Assembly (NCBI GenBank): GCA_900764725.1
Contig: CAAFPB010000399.1
Coordinates: 1-12,817, forward strand
Source of the DNA: an uncultured Catenibacterium sp.
GTDB taxonomy: Bacteria; Bacillota_I; Bacilli_A; Erysipelotrichales; Coprobacillaceae
Length of the DNA: 12,817 nucleotides
Direction of reading: 5' to 3'
The stretch's first letter is position 1, and each line of letters opens with the position of its first letter. The translations under genes were made by a program, and so were the position numbers. The notes below the pieces were generated by a model. The model was not told where the DNA came from, did no database searches, and saw only the letters and a program-made list of their open reading frames with translations. Shown here piece after piece: positions 6,808 to 12,817 of this stretch.

Positions 6808-9800
6808 ATGAACAAGAATAATATGAAACGTGTGTTAATGAGCGTTATGCTCGTTTCTTCTATGACTCTTTCAAGTGGTGCTATTGTAGCTAAGGCATAT
6901 AATGGTACATCAGCAATCACTGAAAGAACAATGACAAACGAACAGCTAGTTGCTGCAACTACGCCAATCCTACAGTCATATACTAAAGATGCATCTGATA
7001 AGACTTGGGTGATGACTAAGGATTCTAAGTTCGTTATTGTCGCAAATGAAGCGAACTTAAAGAATGAAAGACTTGCGGAAATTGTGAAGTTAGTAAACTC
7101 TGAATTCATGGCTAAACAAATTGTATCTGGTGATGCTCAGGCTATGTTATATAACCAGGATGGAACACCAACTGATATCACTATTGATATTAAGCCTGTA
7201 TCAGAAATTACTGATAAGACTACAAGTAAAGAAGCTTATAAGATCACAATCGATGACACTGGTATCCATTTAACTGGTGCAAGTGAAACAGCTGTATTAT
7301 ATGGTTTACGTACTATTGAACAGCTTACAATTGCGAATAATAATACTTTAGCTTATGGTGAAATTGTTGATTATCCTAATGTTGCTGAACGTCGTATCCA
7401 TGTAGATATGGCTCGTAAGTATATTTCTAAGGATTGGTTCATCAGACAGATTAGAGAAATGTCTTACTTCAAGATGAATGCAATCCAGATGCACTTCTCA
7501 GAAAACTTAGGTTTCCGTATTGAATGTGAAACAGATCCATCTATTGTATCTGAACAGCATTTAACTAAAGCAGAAGTAAGAGAAATTCTTGCAGAAGCTA
7601 AGAAATATGGTGTTAAAGTTATTCCATCATTTGATTCTCCAGGCCATGTTGACCAGATTTTAAAAGCTCATCCAGAATATGGACAGGTAGATAAATATGG
7701 TAATCATTATAAATCAGGTTTAGATGTGACTAATCCTGAAGCAATTAAGTATATTTATAGCTTATATGATGAATATATGGAATTATTTGAAGGATGTACA
7801 GATTTCCACATCGGTGCTGATGAATATATGGAATTCGACCGTGCACCTTTCACTACTCAGTACAAAGAAGTACTAGATAATTATGCAAGAGAAAACATTG
7901 ATCCTAATGCGACTTGGAAAGATGTCATTGCGAAATATATCAATGACTTAGCAGAACATGTACATGAAAAAGGATTTACTCCACGTATCTGGAACGATGG
8001 TATCTACTATGGAGAAAATTCATACTATGAAAAGAAACAGATGATCGAAATGCATAAGTATATCGGTATCGATTTCTGGAGTCAGATGTCTTGGAACTAT
8101 AGTATCGCAAAACTTCAGACTTTCTTAGATAAGGGTCATGATACTATTTATAACGTTAATGCTAGTTTCTTCTATTATGTATTAAGACCATCAATGCCAA
8201 ATGATGGACGTAAACAACATTCATTCGATAACTTAAATTCTGATAAGTTAATCTTTGATGATTGGACACCAGGTAAATTCCAGGCTAACACTATTGCAGA
8301 TGATAATCCAGCTATTAAGGGTGCGTCACTTGCAATCTGGTGTGATAAGGCTGATGTCTGTGATGAAGATACTATTACTGAAGATATCGCAAATGAAATG
8401 CGTGCTCTTGCAACTAAAGCATGGAATACAAGCTCTAACAGTATCATTTCTCATGAACAGTTCAAGGCTAATTATGCTAAGCTTGGACATGTTGCTGCAT
8501 TTGATAAGGGTTCTACCTTACCAGATTCAGGTTCTATCTTGCCAGCTGATTCTTTAGGTAAAGTCACTATCAACTATGTTGATAAAGATGGTAATGAAAT
8601 CAAGAGTCCAGTGACTCGTTATGGTAATATCGGGGATGAATATAACTTCACTGCAGAAAAGATTTATGGTTATCGTTTAGTATCTGATAAAGACAGTGCG
8701 ACTGGTACTTATAGTAAGAAGGGTGATACTTTCACTTTCACTTATGAAATCTATACAGATAAGACTGACTTAAAGGCTGCTTTAGATGATTGTTTAGATG
8801 AAAATGATTATATTGGTGCAACATTTGGTGAATACAAAGCTGCATTAGATGAAGCACAGAAGTTATATGATGATAAGAATGCATTACAGCAGGATGTAGA
8901 TGCTATTCTTGTTCAGTTAAATAACGCTAAGAAGAAAGCTGTTAAACGTGCATATTATGCATTATGGGTAGAAGTAGAAAACCCAATGGCTGATAATGGA
9001 TATGTATCTGGATATCCTGAATATCTAGAAACTGTAAAGAATGGTAAGAAGGTTCTTTATGGTGAAGAAGTGACTGATGAAGCAGTTAAGACTGCATATG
9101 ATGAATTAGTTGCTGCAAGAAATGCTTTAATGAAGCGTGATGGAAATGTTCCTAGTGTTGAAGCATCAGACAACTGGTATCCATATGGATATCCAAGTGG
9201 TGTTTATAACTATGATAAGATGTTTGATGGAGATGAATCATCATTTACATGGTTTAACGATGCTCAGAAAGTAGGTAAACATATTACTTTCACATTTGCG
9301 AATAAAGTGAATATGACTGGTGTGACTGTTATTGCGCCTGCTAATGCTGGTGATGACATTATCAGAAATGCTGATATCATGGTATCTGAAGATAAAGAAA
9401 ACTGGACTACAGTAGGTAACATGAAGATGGATGCTGATCATTTAAGACACACATTCACATTCGATAAACAGCCAGTGAAGTATGTTAAGATCTTAATTAA
9501 AGAAGATGCTGAAAACTGGTATAAGATTGCAGAAATGAAGTTCACTTATGAACAGATTGCTGAAAATACTGAACTTAAGGATTTATTAAAAGAAGCTTAT
9601 AATCAGGATTTAACTGATAAGACAAGTGATTCTGTTGATACATTCTTAGAAGCATTAATTGAAGCACAGAAAGCTTATGCAAGAGAAGATTTAAATAATG
9701 AAGAAGTAATGAATACATTACGTGATGCTATGAAGAACTTAAAGGTAGCTTCTAAAGTAAATAAGGCTGAACTTGAAAAAGCAGTGACTAAAGCTGAAGC

Positions 9801-10374
9801 TATCTCTGAAGAAACATTAAATAAGGCTGTTAAGAAAGCGCGTGATGCATTTACTAAAGCATTAAATGATGCAAAGGCTGTATTTGAAGACAAAAATGCT
9901 TCTCAGGAAGAAGTCAATGAAGCTACTAAGAAGCTAGAAGATGCTATTAAGGGCTTAGATGTTCTTAAGGGTGATACAACTGCATTAGATGCTAAACTTG
10001 CTGAAATTAAGGAATTAGATGAAAGTAAGTATACTGAAGAATCTTGGACAGCATTAATGAATGTAGTTGAAGAAGCTAAGAATCTTGACAAAGAAAATGC
10101 AACTCAGGTAGAAGTAGATGAAGTTGTGGCTAAGTTAACTAAGGCAGTAGAAGCTTTAGAAGAAAAGGTTGTTATTGAACCTGGTAAACCAACTGATCCA
10201 GAAAAACCATCTGAAAAGCCTGAAACAAAACCAGAGGTTAAACCTGAAACTAAACCTGAAGATAAGAAGGATGATACTGTTAAGACAGGTGATTCTACTT
10301 CATTATTTGGATTAGTATCAGCTATGGCTTTATCACTAGCAGGTTATGTATCTGTAAAGAAGAAAAAAGACTAA
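6808..10374 (+). CDS. Secreted, wall-anchored GH20 beta-N-acetylhexosaminidase/lacto-N-biosidase-like enzyme (second copy)
   Basis: This 1,188-residue paralogue has the same architecture as the gene before it. It has a signal peptide (1-30, cleavage after AKA); a GH20 N-terminal domain (~50-195); a catalytic barrel (~200-560) with RRIHVDMARKYI, FDSPGHVD, the full FHIGADEY motif (Asp338-Glu339) and RIWNDG; a MucBP domain (~582-650); a FIVAR-like helical segment; an F5/8C/CBM32-type domain (~785-918); three FIVAR repeats (~920-1120); a Pro-rich spacer; and the sorting motif VKTGDS (1158-1163) before a membrane helix and KKKKD tail. The catalytic motif is closer to GH20 consensus than in copy one. 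ATG 6808 is preferred because AGGGA lies 8 nt before it and the signal peptide then has a normal length. TTG 6775 in the hairpin has a better ribosome binding site and remains possible. No promoter is seen in the 49-base gap, so co-transcription with copy one is likely. Confidence 0.88.
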   Translation: MNKNNMKRVLMSVMLVSSMTLSSGAIVAKAYNGTSAITERTMTNEQLVAATTPILQSYTKDASDKTWVMTKDSKFVIVANEANLKNERLAEIVKLVNSEFMAKQIVSGDAQAMLYNQDGTPTDITIDIKPVSEITDKTTSKEAYKITIDDTGIHLTGASETAVLYGLRTIEQLTIANNNTLAYGEIVDYPNVAERRIHVDMARKYISKDWFIRQIREMSYFKMNAIQMHFSENLGFRIECETDPSIVSEQHLTKAEVREILAEAKKYGVKVIPSFDSPGHVDQILKAHPEYGQVDKYGNHYKSGLDVTNPEAIKYIYSLYDEYMELFEGCTDFHIGADEYMEFDRAPFTTQYKEVLDNYARENIDPNATWKDVIAKYINDLAEHVHEKGFTPRIWNDGIYYGENSYYEKKQMIEMHKYIGIDFWSQMSWNYSIAKLQTFLDKGHDTIYNVNASFFYYVLRPSMPNDGRKQHSFDNLNSDKLIFDDWTPGKFQANTIADDNPAIKGASLAIWCDKADVCDEDTITEDIANEMRALATKAWNTSSNSIISHEQFKANYAKLGHVAAFDKGSTLPDSGSILPADSLGKVTINYVDKDGNEIKSPVTRYGNIGDEYNFTAEKIYGYRLVSDKDSATGTYSKKGDTFTFTYEIYTDKTDLKAALDDCLDENDYIGATFGEYKAALDEAQKLYDDKNALQQDVDAILVQLNNAKKKAVKRAYYALWVEVENPMADNGYVSGYPEYLETVKNGKKVLYGEEVTDEAVKTAYDELVAARNALMKRDGNVPSVEASDNWYPYGYPSGVYNYDKMFDGDESSFTWFNDAQKVGKHITFTFANKVNMTGVTVIAPANAGDDIIRNADIMVSEDKENWTTVGNMKMDADHLRHTFTFDKQPVKYVKILIKEDAENWYKIAEMKFTYEQIAENTELKDLLKEAYNQDLTDKTSDSVDTFLEALIEAQKAYAREDLNNEEVMNTLRDAMKNLKVASKVNKAELEKAVTKAEAISEETLNKAVKKARDAFTKALNDAKAVFEDKNASQEEVNEATKKLEDAIKGLDVLKGDTTALDAKLAEIKELDESKYTEESWTALMNVVEEAKNLDKENATQVEVDEVVAKLTKAVEALEEKVVIEPGKPTDPEKPSEKPETKPEVKPETKPEDKKDDTVKTGDSTSLFGLVSAMALSLAGYVSVKKKKD

Positions 10375-10380
10375 AACATT

Positions 10381-10413
10381 GAAGGGATAGTGTGATGCTA
10401 TCTCTTCTTTTTT
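10381..10413 (+). terminator. Intrinsic terminator of the GH20 operon
   Basis: GAAGGGATAG (10381-10390) pairs with CTATCTCTTC (10398-10407), with one G-T pair and a 7-nt loop, followed by six T's (10408-10413). It starts 7 bases after the stop codon of the second GH20 gene. Confidence 0.88.
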
Positions 10414-10433
10414 CTTACAAAAGAAGTCAAATG

Positions 10434-10462
10434 TTTAAATTATATTGTGAAGTGAATATGAT
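10434..10462 (+). promoter_or_regulatory. Possible promoter of the amidohydrolase gene
   Basis: TTTAAA (10434-10439, four of six -35 positions) lies 17 bases before TATGAT (10457-10462). A promoter is needed here because a terminator lies just upstream, but the region is AT-rich and other choices are possible. Confidence 0.4.
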
Positions 10463-10491
10463 ATCATAGATATAAGAGAGGGGTGAGCAAA

Positions 10492-11775
10492 ATGAAGGAT
10501 GCTTATATCAATGGAAAAATAATAGATGGTACTAAGGAAATGCAGGTGAAGGAAGGTTATACTATTCTTGTAGAACAGGGGAAAATCAAGGATATTGGTT
10601 TACAGGAAGATGCTGATTTAACAGGTTATAATATAGTTGATTTAAAGGGAAACTATATTATGCCAGGTCTTATTAATATGCATGTACACCTAGCTGGTAA
10701 TGGGAAACCACAAAAGAAACAGAGAGATAATGCAAAACTTGTAAATTTCTTAATGAGTAATCCTATTACACGTGCTATTGCCCATAATATGGTGCGTGGG
10801 TTTGCAGAAATGGAGTTATTAAGTGGTGTCACTACTATTAGAACTGTAGGTGGTATTAGGGATTTTGATACACGTGTACGTGATGAAATTAATTGTGGTA
10901 AGAAGAGGGGACCACGTATTTTAGCAGGTAATGAAGGTATTTCAGTACCTCATGGTCATATGGCAGGAAGTGTAGCTATTGCGGCTGAAACGATTGATGA
11001 TGCTCTTTTACAGGTATCTAAAGCAAAGGAACAAAATGTTGATTTAATTAAATTAATGATTACAGGTGGAGTATTAGATGCGAAGGAAAAGGGCGTTCCT
11101 GGTGAATTAAAGATGGCTCCTGAAATGGTAAAAGCTGTATGTGATAAAGCACATGAATTAGGCTTTAAAGTAGCTGCGCATGTAGAATCACCTGATGGAG
11201 TAAGAGTAGCTTTAGAAAATGGTGTAGATTCTATTGAACATGGAGCTAAATTAGATGAACATATGATAGAGTTGTTTAAGAAAAACAATGCATTCTTATG
11301 TACTACATTATCACCTGCATTACCATATGCTTTATTTGATCGTTCTATTACTAACGCATCAGAAGTAGAACAATTCAATGGTAAAGTAGTTTTCGATGGT
11401 ATTATAGAATGTGCTAAACAGGCATTAGAAAATGATATCCCTATTGTATTAGGTAATGATGTAGGATGCCCTTGGATTACACAATATGACTTCTGGAGAG
11501 AACTCTATTACTTCCATAAATATGTAAGTGTAAGTAATGCCTATGCGATTTATTGTGCAACATTACAGGCGGCTAGAATGGCCGGTATCGATAATGAGAC
11601 AGGTTCTATTGAAGTAGGTAAGTCAGCTGATATGATTGTGATGAAAGAGAATCCATTAGATGATTTACTTGCATTAAGACATATTGAGTCAGTCATCATG
11701 AGAGGTGATAGAATTGATCATCCTACTAATAAGATCAATGAACAAGTAAAAACTGAATTAGATAAGTTCTTATAA
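10492..11775 (+). CDS. Metal-dependent amidohydrolase, imidazolonepropionase/prolidase-like (COG1228 type)
   Basis: This 427-residue cytoplasmic protein (no signal peptide) belongs to the amidohydrolase superfamily. After a small N-terminal beta-domain comes the metal site MPGLINMHVH (His64, His66). Next is Lys187 in DLIKLMITGG, the likely carboxylated lysine bridging two metals, then His230 (AAHVES), His250 (SIEHGA) and the catalytic Asp323 (GNDVG). The C-terminus returns to the beta-domain (GSIEVGKSADMIVM). This layout is that of the group containing imidazolonepropionase and Xaa-Pro or Xaa-Arg dipeptidases; the substrate cannot be read from sequence. The start is set by GGGGTG about 6 nt before ATG 10492; the GTG at 10483 lies within that site. 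No hut or proline-utilisation genes are nearby, so a peptidase or deacylase role is as likely as histidine breakdown. It is flanked by terminators and is thus probably a single-gene transcript. Confidence 0.87.
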   Translation: MKDAYINGKIIDGTKEMQVKEGYTILVEQGKIKDIGLQEDADLTGYNIVDLKGNYIMPGLINMHVHLAGNGKPQKKQRDNAKLVNFLMSNPITRAIAHNMVRGFAEMELLSGVTTIRTVGGIRDFDTRVRDEINCGKKRGPRILAGNEGISVPHGHMAGSVAIAAETIDDALLQVSKAKEQNVDLIKLMITGGVLDAKEKGVPGELKMAPEMVKAVCDKAHELGFKVAAHVESPDGVRVALENGVDSIEHGAKLDEHMIELFKKNNAFLCTTLSPALPYALFDRSITNASEVEQFNGKVVFDGIIECAKQALENDIPIVLGNDVGCPWITQYDFWRELYYFHKYVSVSNAYAIYCATLQAARMAGIDNETGSIEVGKSADMIVMKENPLDDLLALRHIESVIMRGDRIDHPTNKINEQVKTELDKFL

Positions 11776-11799
11776 TCCCTTCAAACGAAGGGGTTTTTT
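11776..11799 (+). terminator. Intrinsic terminator of the amidohydrolase gene
   Basis: CCCTTC (11777-11782) pairs with GAAGGG (11787-11792) around AAAC, extendable by a T-G pair, then six T's (11794-11799). It begins directly after the TAA stop. Confidence 0.88.
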
Positions 11800-11906
11800 G
11801 AATATTTACACACAATATATATGAGTTAACTATTATTTATGTGTACGAGAAAAAAAACGATTATTAAATAATAATATAGTTATAGTAGTAGAGAGATTTC
11901 CCTTGT

Positions 11907-11915
11907 TGATATAAT
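11907..11915 (+). promoter_or_regulatory. Extended -10 promoter of the small two-gene unit
   Basis: TGATATAAT gives a consensus -10 (TATAAT, 11910-11915) with the TG extension. No good -35 is present at the right distance, which extended -10 promoters tolerate. Transcription would start near 11922, giving a very short leader that begins at the ribosome binding site GAGGAGGG (11922-11929). Confidence 0.6.
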
Positions 11916-11935
11916 GAAATAGAGGAGGGAAGCTC

Positions 11936-12241
11936 ATGAAAAAATTAATCACATGTCTTGTGACTATTGCTTTATGTCTGTTCCCATCCACGACATCAAG
12001 TTATACACGCAATATTTTCAATAAGGGTGATGACATTGAGTGGACACCTGAAATAGATCAGATGAGAAAAGAAATCAATGCATGGATTAAGACAAATCCT
12101 GCGGATGGGTATATTGATCTAGATGATTTATGTCAGGATAAAGACTGTACAGAGTTAAAAAGTGAGTATGTAACAGATGGGGTTCATTTCACATTAGAAG
12201 GACAAAAAGCAGTAGTAGAAAAAATTCCAGAAAGATTGTAG
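11936..12241 (+). CDS. SGNH/GDSL hydrolase remnant with signal peptide, lacking the catalytic-serine half
   Basis: This is a 101-residue protein with a signal peptide (about residues 1-22, MKKLITCLVTIALCLFPSTT). The rest resembles only the C-terminal third of an SGNH/GDSL esterase: RKEINAWIKTNPADGYIDLDDL, typical of the helix and strand before the last block, then block V, DGVHFTLEGQKAV, with the catalytic Asp81 and His84. The GDS serine block, the oxyanion Gly and Asn blocks and about 100-150 residues are missing, and nothing like them is in the 160 bases upstream. An in-frame internal deletion joining the signal peptide to the tail would explain this; as it stands it cannot be an active SGNH enzyme. 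It has its own promoter and a strong ribosome binding site, so it may still be expressed. The next gene follows after 11 bases. Confidence 0.65.
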   Translation: MKKLITCLVTIALCLFPSTTSSYTRNIFNKGDDIEWTPEIDQMRKEINAWIKTNPADGYIDLDDLCQDKDCTELKSEYVTDGVHFTLEGQKAVVEKIPERL

Positions 12242-12252
12242 AGGATAATAAG

Positions 12253-12687
12253 ATGAATTCTAAGAAAAAGATAATTGGAAGTATTATTGTATGTTTGTTT
12301 ATTGGTGTAATGGCTGTATTTGTATTCCCTAGCCCTAATGCATATTTATTAAAAGGTGATGTAAGTGGTGAAAAGAAACAGGGTTATTCTTTATATAAGT
12401 CTTGTTCTATTTCTTCTAAGATGAAGGGACTTGAGTTTAGTACTCAATTACCTGATGGTGTTACAAAGTATGATGAAAGTAAAACACGTTATGGGTCACC
12501 TGGCTATAGTGTTGTATTAAAAGGAAATACGTATCGTTTCTATAGACTATCTAGTGATACAGATGTTCTTGTGACTAAGACAGATAATAAGTCTAAGGAA
12601 TATGCACGTATGGATAGAGAGACATATAAGAAATTTGCATCTATCAGTAGTTGTGTTGAATATGATTATTTAGATTATTGGAATTAA
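12253..12687 (+). CDS. Small membrane-anchored or secreted protein of unknown function
   Basis: I do not recognise this 144-residue protein. It has a basic start (MNSKKK), one hydrophobic segment (about residues 7-25) acting as signal anchor or uncleaved signal peptide, and an extracytoplasmic domain of ~115 residues rich in Lys, Tyr and Ser, probably mainly beta. Two cysteines outside the membrane segment (Cys51, Cys134) could form a disulfide. AGAGGA (12240-12245) lies 7 nt before the ATG, and the gene begins 11 bases after the SGNH remnant, so the two are probably co-transcribed. No catalytic motif, lipobox or sorting signal is visible. Confidence 0.7.
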   Translation: MNSKKKIIGSIIVCLFIGVMAVFVFPSPNAYLLKGDVSGEKKQGYSLYKSCSISSKMKGLEFSTQLPDGVTKYDESKTRYGSPGYSVVLKGNTYRFYRLSSDTDVLVTKTDNKSKEYARMDRETYKKFASISSCVEYDYLDYWN

Positions 12688-12737
12688 AAGAAAGAGGCTG
12701 TAACGGGTAAATAGCTCATTATAGTTTCAGAAATAGC

Positions 12738-12763
12738 AAAAGACGGACCTCGGTCCGTCTTTT
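12738..12763. terminator. Strong palindromic terminator, possibly bidirectional
   Basis: A perfect 12-bp inverted repeat, AAAAGACGGACC (12738-12749) with GGTCCGTCTTTT (12752-12763), has A and T tracts on both ends. It lies ~50 bases after the stop of the unknown small protein and 19 bases before the next start codon. It could end the two-gene unit or protect the following gene from read-through, as is common at the ends of insertion sequences. Confidence 0.87.
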
Positions 12764-12782
12764 GTGGTATATTGATTCTAGC

Positions 12783-12817
12783 ATGAAAACATACCAACAA
12801 GATTATACGGCATATCA
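12783..12817 (+). CDS. Start of an unidentified gene, cut by the window edge
   Basis: ATG 12783 opens a frame encoding MKTYQQDYTAY and continuing to the edge. There is no ribosome binding site, but TGTGGTATATT (12763-12773) resembles an extended -10 only ~10 bases before the ATG, so the transcript could be nearly leaderless. A transposase start is one possibility given the tight hairpin-promoter-ATG arrangement, but eleven residues are too few to identify it. Confidence 0.35.
   Translation, partial: MKTYQQDYTAY

Noticed and set aside
8255..8557. 100-residue plus-strand frame inside the second GH20 gene
   Set aside because: It is an out-of-frame shadow of the GH20 catalytic region with no ribosome binding site or family features; the same holds for 4600-4782.
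10956..11378. 140-residue open frame on the minus strand within the amidohydrolase gene
   Set aside because: It lies wholly opposite a well-supported catalytic domain, has no recognisable protein features, and reflects codon bias of the real gene. The same applies to the minus-strand frames at 6786-7109, 8175-8447, 9241-9441, 9675-9893 and 9903-10091.

Overview
The window looks like chromosomal DNA of a low-GC Firmicute, most likely a gut member of the Erysipelotrichia. The reasons are AT-rich codon use, strong AGGAGG-type ribosome binding sites, CcpA/BglG-type control sites, cell-wall-anchored glycosidases with a Gram-positive sorting signal, and a DUF2500 protein. The assignment is inference; no rRNA or tRNA gene is present to fix it.

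Layout. (1) 2-619: the 3' end of a WYL-domain regulator, convergent with a DUF2500 membrane protein (641-979, minus) across a shared bidirectional terminator. (2) 1078-3034: an RNA-repair pair, an RtcB-type RNA ligase and an RlaP/YcgL-type nucleotidyltransferase, with overlapping ends. The ligase frame is cut by one in-frame TGA at 1393-1395, although every ligase motif is intact on either side. (3) 3152-3281: a compact control region with a CcpA operator (cre), a sigma-A promoter, a LicT/BglG-type RNA antiterminator site and the terminator it overlaps. (4) 3351-10374: two very large, paralogous, secreted and wall-anchored GH20 beta-N-acetylhexosaminidase/lacto-N-biosidase-like enzymes, separated by a small hairpin and ended by a terminator. 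(5) 10492-11775: a binuclear-metal amidohydrolase of the imidazolonepropionase/prolidase-like group, with its own terminator. (6) 11936-12687: a two-gene unit, an SGNH/GDSL hydrolase remnant that has lost its catalytic serine half, and a small membrane-anchored or secreted protein of unknown function. (7) 12738-12817: a strong palindromic terminator and the first codons of a gene that runs off the edge, possibly the left end of an insertion sequence.

How it fits together. The GH20 pair should remove terminal HexNAc-containing units from host or milk glycans at the cell surface. Its leader carries two sugar-sensing controls: catabolite repression (cre) and PTS-linked antitermination (RAT plus terminator). 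The surface enzymes would then be made only when a cognate PTS sugar is present and better carbon sources are absent. Neither the antiterminator protein nor a PTS gene lies in this window. The rtcB-rlaP pair is a known RNA repair arrangement; here it may be broken, or the TGA may be a sequencing or strain-specific event. The only stretch longer than 300 bases without a gene is 3035-3350. Its first ~115 bases hold nothing I recognise, and the rest is the control region.
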